From Clostridia bacterium (lineage in GTDB: Bacteria > Bacillota > Clostridia > Oscillospirales > Acutalibacteraceae): 60,367 nucleotides of DNA. The number at the start of each line of letters is the position of its first letter. Position 1 is the first letter of the stretch. The notes beneath the pieces are model-generated. The model saw only the letters and a program-made list of their open reading frames with translations, had not been told where the DNA came from and searched no databases. Below, piece by piece: positions 17,181-26,153 of this stretch. The stretch lies in assembly GCA_017531385.1 (NCBI GenBank), contig JAFXLD010000035.1, positions 1 through 60,367 of the forward strand. Direction: 5' to 3'. Made by a program: the position numbers and the translations under genes.

Positions 17181-17284
17181 AAATAGCCGTTACATTTCTT
17201 ATGAACACTTTGCTTAAAAGGCTTGAATTTAATGCCCTTAAGGAAGTTGTTGGTATGGAATGTAACGGCTATTTTTGTTTTGTG
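17181..17284 (+). terminator. Attenuator-like 16-bp perfect hairpin in mobility-module leader
   Basis: AAATAGCCGTTACATT (17181-17196) and AATGTAACGGCTATTT (17259-17274) are perfectly complementary over 16 bp, with a 62-base loop; TTGTTTTGTG follows. It lies 73 bases downstream of the SOS promoter and before any good gene start, so it may stop most transcripts before the relaxase gene. Confidence 0.65.
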
Positions 17285-17291
17285 CGTAAAA

Positions 17292-17453
17292 AGCGAAGGG
17301 TGAATTTGCTCCTTCGCTCATGCCTGCAGAAAAGTTTCTGAATAGTCAGGAACATTTAGTCTCGCTTATGTCGATATATAAGTGAGGAAGGTTCCTCAAG
17401 CTGCAGGCAAAAGCCTCGCAGAGCCCACGGACATCTTTGCAGACGGTCAGGCT
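17292..17453 (+). other. Highly structured leader / oriT-proximal region
   Basis: Four properly nested or successive stems: AGCGAAGG/CCTTCGCT (17292-17299, 17311-17318); outer GCCTGCAG/CTGCAGGC (17322-17329, 17401-17408), enclosing AGGAAC/GTTCCT and CTCGCTTAT/ATAAGTGAG (one G-U pair); then AGCCT/AGGCT (17412-17416, 17449-17453). No plausible protein is encoded. It may be a structured RNA, relaxosome DNA, or both. It accounts for most of the 543-base gap 16981-17523. Confidence 0.6.
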
Positions 17454-17454
17454 G

Positions 17455-17490
17455 AAAGTGTCATAGTGGGTTACGCACTTTGAAAAAGTA
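17455..17490 (+). other. Putative MobV-type origin of transfer (oriT)
   Basis: AAAGTG (17455-17460) and CACTTT (17476-17481) form an inverted repeat around TCATAGTGGGTTACG. The core TAGTGGGTTA resembles the pMV158/MobM nick region TAGTGTG^TTA, so nicking would be expected between GGG and TTA at 17470/17471. It lies 34 bases before the MobV relaxase gene, the usual place for MobV origins. Confidence 0.62.
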
Positions 17491-17523
17491 GCGGAACAAA
17501 AATCAGCGAAAGGAGGTGAAAAA

Positions 17524-18741
17524 ATGAGAAGTAATTACAGCGTTGCAAGGGTAGTTACTCATACGCAATCAACCATCGGTAAATACGAAAGACACAACGA
17601 ACGCAAGAACGAACACTATCAGAATATGAATGTTGATTTATCACGGACCGAGATGAATGTGCATTTCAAAAGTTGCGGTGAACTGACCTACAACGAGCAG
17701 TTAGACAAGCTTATTTCAGACGGTAAGGTTTCTATGCGTGGACTTAAAAAAGATGCAAAGGTGTTTGATGAGGTTATCTTTGATGTCAATACGGACTACT
17801 TTGAAGGACATGGCGGTTATGAATACGCAAAGAGATTCTATGCAGATGCATACCGTTTTGCTGTTACTCTGTACGGCGAAGAAAATATCATCTCAGCCGT
17901 AATGCATGCAGATGAACTAAACATAGCACTGTCCGAAGAAAAAGGAAATCCTATCTATCACTACCATATGCATCTTGTCGCTCTGCCCGTTGTCGAAAAA
18001 CAGATACTTTGGACTAAACGGTGCAAAGATAAATCTTTGGTTGGCAAAGTAAAAGAAACAGTTAATCAGATAAGTCATTCGAAGAAGTGGAAATCACCGC
18101 AGGCAGTTGATGAAAACGGTAACCCCCGATACAACGAAAAAGGCAAGCCAATTTTAATCCCGTCATACAGCATCTTACAGGACGACTTTTTTGAATATAT
18201 GAACTCCGCAGGATACACAGACATTATAAGAGGCATTAAAGGAAGCACAACAGAACACTTAACTGGTCTGCAATACGAAATACAGCAGGATACAAAACGT
18301 TTAAAGGATATTGAAAGTAAACTGCAAAAAACAGAAACACAATATGAAGAAGTCAAAACAGTACACAAAATGTTTTCGGAAATCGAAAGCATGGGAAAGA
18401 AAACTCTGACCGGCAAGGTAACGGTCTCAAAAGAAGATTACGATGATTTAAGCAATATGGCCAAGGAATGCGTTATCGTAAGAGGTCAGGTAAAAACACT
18501 TGAAGAAGAAAACAAAAGACTCTCTAAAAGATGCTGGGATTTACAGAGCAGAATCAACAGACTTGAAGCACAGCTATATGAACTGAAACAGATTTGTGCT
18601 CCGTATTTGGAAGCCTTGAAGGCTATGCCTGAAAAAGTAAAGGCATTTATTGATGATGTTCTGAAAACTGTCCGAAAGGACAAGCCGGAACAACAAGTAA
18701 AATTTAAAAATGGAAGGAAGTATAAAAATTATGAAAGATAA
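17524..18741 (+). CDS. MobV-family relaxase (Pre/Mob)
   Basis: A 405-residue DNA-nicking relaxase that starts conjugative transfer at oriT. The N-terminal domain has the MobV motif HNERKNEHYQNMNVDLS (H24, R27, N34, D38) and the metal-binding cluster HADE (128-131) plus HYHMH (146-150). Residues about 245-345 are long coiled coil, normal in this family. GAAAGGAGGTG precedes the start. The element carries no type IV secretion genes here, so it is mobilizable rather than self-transmissible. Expression is probably under the SOS-box promoter at 17080. Confidence 0.9.
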   Translation: MRSNYSVARVVTHTQSTIGKYERHNERKNEHYQNMNVDLSRTEMNVHFKSCGELTYNEQLDKLISDGKVSMRGLKKDAKVFDEVIFDVNTDYFEGHGGYEYAKRFYADAYRFAVTLYGEENIISAVMHADELNIALSEEKGNPIYHYHMHLVALPVVEKQILWTKRCKDKSLVGKVKETVNQISHSKKWKSPQAVDENGNPRYNEKGKPILIPSYSILQDDFFEYMNSAGYTDIIRGIKGSTTEHLTGLQYEIQQDTKRLKDIESKLQKTETQYEEVKTVHKMFSEIESMGKKTLTGKVTVSKEDYDDLSNMAKECVIVRGQVKTLEEENKRLSKRCWDLQSRINRLEAQLYELKQICAPYLEALKAMPEKVKAFIDDVLKTVRKDKPEQQVKFKNGRKYKNYER

Positions 18742-19639
18742 AAAAGAATCTTTATTGGAAAAAGCGGCTAAAGCTTTTACTGAGCCGACAAAGGAATTAA
18801 ACATACCCCTTGATGAATTGCAGCCATTCAGGAATCACCCGTACAAGGTACGTGATGATGAAGAGATGGAAATGCTGACTAAAAGCATAAAGGAAAACGG
18901 AGTCCTCACACCGATAATCGTAACATATATGGATGTGAGAAAAACCAAGTATGACATCATATCGGGTCACCGCAGATATTTAGCCTGCAAAAAGTTGGGG
19001 CTTGAAACAATACCTGCAGTATTTAAGGAATTCACTTATGAAGAAGCGGTTATTGCTATGGTTGATTCCAACTTGCAGAGAGAACATATCTTACCGTCCG
19101 AAAAAGCGAAGGCATATAAAATGAAAATGGATGCAATGAAACAACAAGGCAGGCGAACGGATTTAACTTCGGTCCAACTTGGTCCGAAGTTGACGGCAGA
19201 AGACATTTCAACAGAGGACAGTCCGTCTCAAGTGAAGCGGTATATACGGCTGACAAAGCTGATACCCGAGTTGCTCGATAAAGTTGATGAAGGCAAAATC
19301 GCACTCACTCCTGCTGTTGAGCTTTCGTATCTGCGTGTAGACGAGCAAAAGAATTTACTCGAAACAATGAACAGCGAAGATTGTACACCCTCACTGTCAC
19401 AGGCGCAGCAGTTACGCAACTTATCCCTTGCGGAATTGCTTACTATGGACCAAATCTTTGCAGTGATGAGCAAGTCAAAAGCGAATCAGAGAGAAAAGAT
19501 AACCATAAAACTTGATGACATACGGAAATTCATACCCAAAGACTATACGCAAAAGCAGGTCAGCGAGTTATTAATCGCTTTGCTTGAAAAATGGTCTAAA
19601 CAACAGAACAAAACCAGAAGTGATAAGGGGGCAAGATAA
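18731..19639 (+). CDS. ParB/RepB-family nuclease-fold DNA-binding protein
   Basis: A 302-residue ParB-like protein. The N-terminal ParB domain shows ISGHRRYLACKKLG (about residues 79-92) and NLQREHILPSEKA, the CTP/DNA-binding boxes; a helix-turn-helix segment follows (QVKRYIRLTKLIPELLDKVD). ParB-like genes occur regularly between the relaxase and tnpX in Clostridial mobilizable elements, where they may help maintain the circular form. The start at 18731 (MKDKKES) is preferred over 18710 because GGAAGG precedes it; the gene overlaps the relaxase end by 11 bases. No parA neighbour is present. Confidence 0.85.
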   Translation: MKDKKESLLEKAAKAFTEPTKELNIPLDELQPFRNHPYKVRDDEEMEMLTKSIKENGVLTPIIVTYMDVRKTKYDIISGHRRYLACKKLGLETIPAVFKEFTYEEAVIAMVDSNLQREHILPSEKAKAYKMKMDAMKQQGRRTDLTSVQLGPKLTAEDISTEDSPSQVKRYIRLTKLIPELLDKVDEGKIALTPAVELSYLRVDEQKNLLETMNSEDCTPSLSQAQQLRNLSLAELLTMDQIFAVMSKSKANQREKITIKLDDIRKFIPKDYTQKQVSELLIALLEKWSKQQNKTRSDKGAR

Positions 19640-19914
19640 TGAAATATTGGCAAATGTTAAAATTCAAGATTATCGAAACAATCGGCAACACCCGTGCTGA
19701 ATTAAAACTCAATAAAGATGGCGATGCAAATGAATATATCATCAACGGTGTGCGTTATGTAGTTTCAACACAGTACAGTAAAACCGAAACAATGACACTC
19801 AAGGACAGAATTAAAAAATATATAGGTAGCGATTTTGCACATTTGACAACCGCTGAAGATATAAATACAATTAACAAAGAATGTGTATGTATGACTGCCG
19901 GAAAGGAGGACTAA
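19639..19914 (+). CDS. TnpW-like transposon-encoded small protein
   Basis: A 91-residue protein starting at a TAATG junction with the ParB-like gene. The stretch INGVRYVVSTQYSKTETMTL followed by KDRIKKYIG resembles TnpW, a small protein found directly before tnpX in Tn4451-type elements; its role is unknown. The fit is judged by eye and is moderate. It ends in another TAATG overlap with the recombinase gene, so all four mobility genes are translationally linked. Confidence 0.65.
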   Translation: MKYWQMLKFKIIETIGNTRAELKLNKDGDANEYIINGVRYVVSTQYSKTETMTLKDRIKKYIGSDFAHLTTAEDINTINKECVCMTAGKED

Positions 19915-21596
19915 TGCAGTCAAATAATATTGGCATTACTGCTCTCTACTGCCGTCTTTCACGAGATGACGGCAATAAAGAAAATGAGAGTAACTCTATC
20001 GAAAATCAAAAATTGATGTTAGCGAGGTATGCTAAGGAGAAAGGTTTCGAAAACACCAGATTTTATGTTGATGACGGTTTTACCGGTACAAACTTCAACC
20101 GACCTGATTTCAAGCGAATGATGGAAGATGTTGAAGCGGGATATATCTCAACTATTATCGTTAAGGATATGTCCCGATTCGGAAGAAACTATGTTGAGGT
20201 TGGCCTTTATACCGAGTCTTACTTTCCCGAAAACAATATCCGCTTTATTGCTATTACCGATTTGGTTGATAGTGCTGACGGTGAAAATGAAATAATTCCG
20301 TTCAAAAATGTTATGAACGAGATGTATGCAAGAGATATTTCGAAGAAAGTACGGTCAGCCAAAAGAATCCGTGGCAATATGGGTGAACCGCTTTCTCAAC
20401 CACCTTACGGATATATGAAAGACCCACAGAATCCAAAAAAGTGGGTTGTTGAGCCTGAGGCTGCTAAGGTGGTAAAAAAGATTTTTGAACTTTACCTTGA
20501 AGGCTATGGTCAAGAGAAGATTGCATGGTATCTGCAAGACAATGGTATAAAGAACTGTACGGCATATTGGCAAGAAAGAGGTATTGGCAGAGGCGGTAAA
20601 AAGGTGCAGCCTAACCCATACAAATGGAAAAGCTCAACAATACGTCAGATTCTTGTCCGTCAGGAATATTGCGGTGATGTGGTGAACTTCAAAACCTATT
20701 CACAATCTTTTAAAAACAAGAAACGTCATATGAGTCCGAAAGAAGATTTAAAAATCTTCAAGGATGTTCACGAACCAATAATTTCCCGTGACACCTATGA
20801 AGCAGTACAAAGGCTTGTTGGCACCTGTAAACGCCGAGACCCTTTGCCTCAGAATGGAAAGAAAAACATTTTTTGTGATTTTCTTGTTTGTGCCGAATGC
20901 GGCCATAAGCTGTGGTATCATGTAAACACCCGAAACAAAGATATTCACTATTTCAGTTGTTCTAATTATGTAAAGGATTACAGAGGTAGTTGCCAACACA
21001 GGCATTATGTAAGAGCAGATGCCATTGAACAAATTGTTTCGATGGAAATCAAGAAACTTGCAAACTACCTTAAGAATAATGAGGATGAGCTTGTTGAAGT
21101 GCTTACAATGAAAACTGAAGCGGATATTCAGGCTGAAAGAAAATATCTTAATGCAGAGCTTCAGAGATGTACTTCACGACAGAATACCGTAAACTCTCTT
21201 TACGAAAAACTTTATGAGGATAATGCTCTCGGTAAAGTAACAGATGCTTGGTTCCTGCATATGTCTCAGAAATACGAGATAGAAAAAGCGGAGTTAAAAA
21301 AGAAAATGGCAAAGATTCACGAGGACCTTGAAGCTTTGAACGAAAGAAAAAAGGACAAGGATGTGTTTGTGGAATCTGTAAGACGGTTTATACAGATGGA
21401 CAAACTTACAACACCGCTTCTCAGAGAACTCATTGATCACATTGACGTTTATGAAACAGAGGGTACAGGCAAAAACAAAACTCAAAGAATTGTAATTCAT
21501 TACCGATTTGTAGGAAACATTGAAATTCCGTCGGATGAAGAAAATTTCAAATTGGATATGAGGCAAGGTATGGCGGTTGAATACCTCACGGCATAA
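19914..21596 (+). CDS. tnpX: Large serine recombinase, TnpX type
   Basis: A 560-residue site-specific recombinase expected to excise and integrate the island as a circle. The catalytic domain begins ALYCRLSRDD with nucleophile S16 and contains DMSRFGRNY and the invertase helix; the recombinase domain and a zinc ribbon follow (CAECG and a later Cys pair near YFSCSNYVKDYRGSC). A C-terminal coiled coil (about 390-470) matches the family. The start at 19914 is preferred over 19881 because AAAGGAGG is 6 bases away. TnpX-type enzymes use very short, often GA, crossover sites. Confidence 0.92.
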   Translation: MQSNNIGITALYCRLSRDDGNKENESNSIENQKLMLARYAKEKGFENTRFYVDDGFTGTNFNRPDFKRMMEDVEAGYISTIIVKDMSRFGRNYVEVGLYTESYFPENNIRFIAITDLVDSADGENEIIPFKNVMNEMYARDISKKVRSAKRIRGNMGEPLSQPPYGYMKDPQNPKKWVVEPEAAKVVKKIFELYLEGYGQEKIAWYLQDNGIKNCTAYWQERGIGRGGKKVQPNPYKWKSSTIRQILVRQEYCGDVVNFKTYSQSFKNKKRHMSPKEDLKIFKDVHEPIISRDTYEAVQRLVGTCKRRDPLPQNGKKNIFCDFLVCAECGHKLWYHVNTRNKDIHYFSCSNYVKDYRGSCQHRHYVRADAIEQIVSMEIKKLANYLKNNEDELVEVLTMKTEADIQAERKYLNAELQRCTSRQNTVNSLYEKLYEDNALGKVTDAWFLHMSQKYEIEKAELKKKMAKIHEDLEALNERKKDKDVFVESVRRFIQMDKLTTPLLRELIDHIDVYETEGTGKNKTQRIVIHYRFVGNIEIPSDEENFKLDMRQGMAVEYLTA

Positions 21597-21603
21597 CAAA
21601 AAA

Positions 21604-21698
21604 GAGCAGGCTAAAACCTGCTCGATACATAAATTGAATACTATGAAGAAACACAAAAAAATCGAGTGTTCATCACTTAAATCCGTAATGAACACTCG
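21604..21698 (-). terminator. Two hairpins between tnpX and tRNA-Tyr
   Basis: GAGCAGG/CCTGCTC (21604-21610, 21617-21623) and CGAGTGTTCAT/ATGAACACTCG (21663-21673, 21688-21698). On the minus strand each is followed by a run of six or seven T, so both read as intrinsic terminators for the leftward tRNA transcript. The first may also stop tnpX readthrough. The island's right end probably lies in or near this stretch. Confidence 0.75.
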
Positions 21699-21701
21699 AA
21701 A

Positions 21702-21786
<85 letters not shown>

Positions 21787-21821
21787 ATCTTATTTTATTT
21801 TAGCTGAGAGAGCATAAAAAA

Positions 21822-21897
21822 TGGAGCTGGTGGACGGACTCGAACCCCCGACCTGCTGATTACAAATCAGCTGCTCTACCAACTGAGCTACACCAGC
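21822..21897 (-). tRNA. tRNA-Thr (anticodon TGT)
   Basis: A 76-base tRNA with encoded CCA. The acceptor stem pairs GCTGGTG with CACCAGC, the D arm reads AGCTCAGTTGGTAGAGC, the anticodon loop is TTTGTAA with anticodon TGT, and the T arm contains GGTTCGAGTCC. It is the first gene after the promoter at 21918-21946. Confidence 0.95.
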
Positions 21898-21917
21898 AAC
21901 TCTCTAACGCGAGACAT

Positions 21918-21946
21918 AATATATCACATAAAAACGATATTGTCAA
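21918..21946 (-). promoter_or_regulatory. Promoter of the tRNA-Thr/tRNA-Tyr operon
   Basis: On the minus strand: TTGACA (21941-21946), 17-base spacer, TATATT (21918-21923), 20 bases before the 5' end of tRNA-Thr. Confidence 0.8.
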
Positions 21947-22048
21947 GCCTTTTTTTGAATTTTTTTAAAATTTCCGAATAAAATTTTTTTATGCGGTTTT
22001 TTGTCGGATTCTTTATATATAAAAATATAAAATAATTATAAAAAGGTA

Positions 22049-22077
22049 TTGAGTATCTCTATAAGCCGTGTTATAAT
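22049..22077 (+). promoter_or_regulatory. Promoter of the sulfatase gene
   Basis: TTGAGT (22049-22054), 17-base spacer, TATAAT (22072-22077), 39 bases before the start. The rest of the stretch between the tRNAs and this gene is A+T-rich and shows nothing else. Confidence 0.7.
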
Positions 22078-22116
22078 AAAGTGATTTAATATTACTACTG
22101 TAAAAAGGTGTGTTTT

Positions 22117-23421
22117 ATGGCTGATAATATTATATTTTATTTTTCAGATCAACAGCGATGGGACACTTTCAATGAAACCCTGATGCCGAATCTTACAGAG
22201 CTTGCTTCTGACGGTGTTTCTTTTTCAGATGCTTATACCTGCCAGCCTGTTTGCGGTCCTGCAAGGGCATGTCTTCAGACAGGGGAGTATGCAACGGGCT
22301 CAGGTGCTTACTGGAACGGCATACCGCTTTCCTCGGATATAAAGCCTCTTGCGGAGCATTTCAATGATGCGGGTTATGACACCGCATACATCGGTAAGTG
22401 GCATCTTGCATCGGACAGATTTCCCGGAATGGGTTTCCATTGTGAGAAAACAGCAGTACCCGAAGAAAAACGGGGCGGTTATAAATACTGGCGTGCGGCA
22501 GACGTGCTGGAGTTTACTTCTCACGGTTATGACGGTTATGTTTTCGATGAAAATAACAACAGAATCGACTTCAAAGGCTACCGTGCTGACTGCATAAACG
22601 ACTTTGCACTTGAATTTATTGAAAATCACAACGGTGAAAAACCGTTTTTTATGTTTGTTTCTCAGCTTGAGCCTCATCATCAGAACGATCATAACCGTTT
22701 TGAGGGTCCTGTTGATACGGTGAATAAATTCAGGAACTATCCTTTACCCGATGACCTGACTTTTCTTGATGGTGATTATGAGAAAGAATATCCCGATTAT
22801 GTTTCTGCAATAAACAGACTTGATGATAACCTCGGCAGACTTATCGAATGTCTGAAAAAGAAAGGCATTTATGAAAATACCGTAATTATCTACACCAGCG
22901 ACCACGGATGTCATTTCAAAACGAGAAATGCTGAATATAAACGCTCGTGTCATGACAGTGCAACGCACATTCCTCTTGTGATTTCAGGCGGTGCATTCAA
23001 AGGCGGAAAAACAGATGAAAGAATGGTCAGTCTTATAGATTTGCCTCCGACTCTGCTTTCGCTTGCAGGAATTGAAATTCCTCAGCATTATAAGGGCAAC
23101 GATTTGTGCGGTAAAACCGAGCGTGAATGTGTGTTTATGCAGATAAGCGAATCACAGGTAGGCAGAGCAATCCGTACAAAGGATTATAAATATTCGGTAA
23201 GAGCGCCGAAAAACGGTCAGATGTGTCACAGCTCAGGAATTTATTTTGAAGATTATCTGTATGACCTGAAAAAAGATCCTTGCGAGAAAAATAATCTTGT
23301 AAAGGATAAAGAGTACAAAGAAATCAGAGAAAAACTCAAAAAAATGCTTGTGCATGAAATGGTGAATGCAGGAGAAAAAGAGCCTGTTATAATTTCAGCA
23401 TTAAAAGTGAAGCAAGCATAA
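22117..23421 (+). CDS. Sulfatase-family hydrolase
   Basis: A 434-residue alkaline-phosphatase-superfamily hydrolase. The sulfatase signature CGPAR (in PVCGPARACLQTG) offers the Cys that an anaerobic sulfatase-maturing enzyme turns into formylglycine. Metal residues appear as SDQQRWD at the N-terminus and TSDHG in the C-terminal half. No signal peptide, so a cytoplasmic enzyme acting on an imported sulfate or phosphonate ester is likely. The start at 22117 is chosen for its AAAAAGG site; a GTG at 22108 is in frame. No maturing enzyme gene is in the window. Substrate unknown. Confidence 0.88.
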   Translation: MADNIIFYFSDQQRWDTFNETLMPNLTELASDGVSFSDAYTCQPVCGPARACLQTGEYATGSGAYWNGIPLSSDIKPLAEHFNDAGYDTAYIGKWHLASDRFPGMGFHCEKTAVPEEKRGGYKYWRAADVLEFTSHGYDGYVFDENNNRIDFKGYRADCINDFALEFIENHNGEKPFFMFVSQLEPHHQNDHNRFEGPVDTVNKFRNYPLPDDLTFLDGDYEKEYPDYVSAINRLDDNLGRLIECLKKKGIYENTVIIYTSDHGCHFKTRNAEYKRSCHDSATHIPLVISGGAFKGGKTDERMVSLIDLPPTLLSLAGIEIPQHYKGNDLCGKTERECVFMQISESQVGRAIRTKDYKYSVRAPKNGQMCHSSGIYFEDYLYDLKKDPCEKNNLVKDKEYKEIREKLKKMLVHEMVNAGEKEPVIISALKVKQA

Positions 23422-23468
23422 TTCAATTATTGTTTAAGATTTAATTTTTAATATAGGGAATGGTTAAG

Positions 23469-24740
23469 ATGAAAAATTTAAGAGAATTCACAAAAGAAGA
23501 ACTCGGCGCATTTATTGCCGAGAATCAGAAGCGTTATGATGACATCAAGGCTCAGGGACTTGCAATTGATATGTCAAGAGGCAAGCCCTCACCCGTACAG
23601 CTTGATATGGCTTTTGAGGATTTTAAAAAGGCTTTTGAAATCACGGATTATTACAGCAAGACAGGTTTTGACTGCAGAAACTACGGTCTTCTTGACGGTA
23701 TTGCAGAAGCTAAGGAGCTTTTTGCAGAGCTTCTCGGCGTTGAATCAAAAAATATCATCATCGGCGGTAACGCAAGCCTTGAACTGATGTTCAGCTTTAT
23801 CAGCCAGTGCTGGAGCCACGGTATCGGTGGTTGCAAACCCTGGAGTCAGCAGGAAAATGTGAAGTTCATCGCTGTTGTCCCCGGTTATGACCGTCATTTC
23901 GGCATCGCTGAATACTTCGGCATCAAGATGGTCAATGTACCCATCAGCGAAACAGGTCCCGACATGGACAAGGTTGAAGAGCTTGTTAAGGATCCTTCTG
24001 TCAAGGGTATGTTCTGTGTTCCCAAGTATTCAAATCCCGACGGTTTTACATATTCAGAGGAAACTGTTGAACGTCTTGCAAAGATGAAACCTGCAGCACC
24101 CGACTTCAGAGTTATCTGGGATAACGCTTATATTATCCATGAGATTTACGAAGAAGGCGACGAACTTGCAAATATCTTCGATTACGCAAAGAAATACGGA
24201 ACAGAAAATAATTTCGTTGAGTTCTGCTCAACATCAAAGATAACATTCCCCGGCGCAGGTATTTCTGCTCTTGCGGCATCAGATGCAAACATAAAGGAAA
24301 TCCTTAAAAGACTCACAATCCAGATTATCAGCTATGACAAGATGAATCAGCTCCGTCACGCAAGAATGTATCCCACAGTTGATGACCTTAAAGCTGTTAT
24401 GAAGAAACATGCAACTATTATGCGTCCCAAGTTCGATGCAGTTCTCAGCGTTCTCGAGAAAGAACTCGGCGGTCTGGGTATTGCATCATGGCACAAACCC
24501 GGCGGCGGATATTTCGTTTCTCTTAATGTTGACACAGGCAGTGCAAAATATGCAGGTCAGCTCTGCAAAGATGCAGGTCTCACTCTCACAGGTGTAGGTG
24601 CAACATTCCCCTATAAGAATGACCCCGAAGACAAAAATATCAGAATCGCACCCTCGTATCCTTCAGTTGAGGAGCTTGAAAAGGCTGCAGAACTTCTTTG
24701 CGTGGCAGTTAAACTTGCAGCAGCAGAGGCACTGTCATGA
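23469..24740 (+). CDS. MocR-type class I aminotransferase (aspartate aminotransferase-like)
   Basis: A 423-residue PLP-dependent aminotransferase of the Aminotran_MocR group; relatives such as Corynebacterium AspT use aspartate. Visible motifs are [18 protein letters not shown] (cofactor-binding Asn-Pro), WDNAY and the PLP lysine in [11 protein letters not shown]. The free-standing enzyme has no DNA-binding domain despite the group name. The start at 23469 is chosen because AGGGA is 9 bases upstream; 23460 would leave no room. It overlaps ispF by 4 bases. Confidence 0.87.
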   Translation: MKNLREFTKEELGAFIAENQKRYDDIKAQGLAIDMSRGKPSPVQLDMAFEDFKKAFEITDYYSKTGFDCRNYGLLDGIAEAKELFAELLGVESKNIIIGGNASLELMFSFISQCWSHGIGGCKPWSQQENVKFIAVVPGYDRHFGIAEYFGIKMVNVPISETGPDMDKVEELVKDPSVKGMFCVPKYSNPDGFTYSEETVERLAKMKPAAPDFRVIWDNAYIIHEIYEEGDELANIFDYAKKYGTENNFVEFCSTSKITFPGAGISALAASDANIKEILKRLTIQIISYDKMNQLRHARMYPTVDDLKAVMKKHATIMRPKFDAVLSVLEKELGGLGIASWHKPGGGYFVSLNVDTGSAKYAGQLCKDAGLTLTGVGATFPYKNDPEDKNIRIAPSYPSVEELEKAAELLCVAVKLAAAEALS

Positions 24741-25213
24741 TAAGGGTCGGTCACGGATACGATGTACACCGTTTTGCAGAAAACAGAGACTTGTTGTTAG
24801 GCGGTGTGAAGATCGATTATGAAATGGGACTTTTAGGCCATTCCGATGCCGATGTACTTCTGCACGCAGTCAGCGATGCACTTTTAGGTGCCGCAGCACT
24901 CGGTGACATCGGAAAGCATTTTCCCGACAGCGATGAAAGATACAAAGGTATCGACAGCATGATACTTTTAAGACACGTTGTATCATTGCTTAAAGAAAAA
25001 GGCTATACGGTTGTCAATGTTGATGCAACTGTAATAGCCCAGAAGCCCAGAATCGGCAAATACACACAGCAGATGGCTGAGAATATTGCTTCTGCCTGCG
25101 GTGTGGAAACGGACAGAATCAATGTCAAGGCAACAACCGAGGAAAATCTCGGTTTTACGGGCAGACTTGAGGGGATATCCTCTCATGCGGTTTGCCTTAT
25201 AGAATCAATTTAA
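24737..25213 (+). CDS. ispF: 2-C-methyl-D-erythritol 2,4-cyclodiphosphate synthase
   Basis: A 158-residue enzyme of the non-mevalonate isoprenoid pathway that cyclises CDP-methylerythritol 2-phosphate with loss of CMP. It begins [12 protein letters not shown], with the zinc ligands DVH and the later His in [25 protein letters not shown] closes the active site. Length is normal. It stands apart from ispD and overlaps the aminotransferase by ATGA. Confidence 0.96.
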   Translation: MIRVGHGYDVHRFAENRDLLLGGVKIDYEMGLLGHSDADVLLHAVSDALLGAAALGDIGKHFPDSDERYKGIDSMILLRHVVSLLKEKGYTVVNVDATVIAQKPRIGKYTQQMAENIASACGVETDRINVKATTEENLGFTGRLEGISSHAVCLIESI

Positions 25214-25247
25214 ATCAGAAACAAATCTTACACAGGCGGTGATTTAA

Positions 25248-26153
25248 TTGAAATTTTTCGGTTTACTCTCAATTTCGGACACTCTTGGCTCCACATGGGA
25301 CAGATTTGCAGGAGCTGTAATGAGTCTGAACTCTTTCAAAGACATACTCGATATATTGTTTGTTGCAATTATTGTGTATGCGTTGATAGTTCAGATGAGA
25401 AAAACCCAGTCCATTCAGATATTCAAAGGTGTTGCACTTGTTGCCGTTCTTTACCTTGTGGTAAACCTCTTTGAAATGAATGCGAGTAAATTTATTTTCA
25501 GCAATGTTATCAGCAATTTGCTTATAATCTTTGTAATAGTCTTCAGCGGTGAAATACGGCAGGCTCTCGAAAGAATGGGACAGAAACGTAATTTTGCTTT
25601 TTTGTCGCTTTTCAGCTCAAAGGGGAATAACGAAGAAACTTACGATGTTATCAACAATGTCTGTCGTGCGTGTGCACAGATGAGTGAGAGCAGAACAGGT
25701 TCACTCATTGTTTTTCAGAGAAAGTCATTGCTCGGCGACATCACAAGACAGAGTGTTCCCATTGATTCATGTGTTACAACGGAAATGCTTCTGAGTATAT
25801 TTTATCCCAAAGCCGCACTTCATGACGGTGCAATTGTTATTAAAGACGGCAGAATCGTTGCCGCAAGATGTGTTGTACCTCTTAAAAATGAAAAAGAAGT
25901 CACAGAGCATGTGGGAACACGTCACAGAGCAGCAATTGAAGTTTCACTTCGTTCAGATGCAATTGCCGTTGTTACAAGTGAAGAAACAGGCATCATCTCC
26001 GTTGCAAAGGACGGAAAACTGCAGAGAGGTCTTTCCGATGCAGAGCTTCGTGAAATTCTTGCAGAGCTTCTTATCGGTTCGGATAACGATGAAAATGATT
26101 CGGCAAAGAAGAAGTTTTCATTCAGAAAGTCAAAGGGGGACAGAACAAAATGA
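25248..26153 (+). CDS. cdaA: Diadenylate cyclase CdaA
   Basis: A 301-residue membrane enzyme that makes cyclic di-AMP from two ATP. Hydrophobic segments (about 30-90) precede the DAC domain with the DGA motif (LHDGAIVIKDGRI) and the RHR motif (GTRHRAAIE). The start is TTG at 25248 after GGCGGTGAT. It overlaps cdaR by ATGA, the standard pairing, but glmM does not follow as in most Firmicutes. Cyclic di-AMP governs potassium balance and cell-wall stress. Confidence 0.94.
   Translation: MKFFGLLSISDTLGSTWDRFAGAVMSLNSFKDILDILFVAIIVYALIVQMRKTQSIQIFKGVALVAVLYLVVNLFEMNASKFIFSNVISNLLIIFVIVFSGEIRQALERMGQKRNFAFLSLFSSKGNNEETYDVINNVCRACAQMSESRTGSLIVFQRKSLLGDITRQSVPIDSCVTTEMLLSIFYPKAALHDGAIVIKDGRIVAARCVVPLKNEKEVTEHVGTRHRAAIEVSLRSDAIAVVTSEETGIISVAKDGKLQRGLSDAELREILAELLIGSDNDENDSAKKKFSFRKSKGDRTK

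Noticed and set aside
17138-17341. 67-residue open frame in the leader of the mobility module
   Set aside because: It starts at TTG without ribosome site, runs through both arms of the 16-bp hairpin and has no protein-like pattern; better explained as structured leader.
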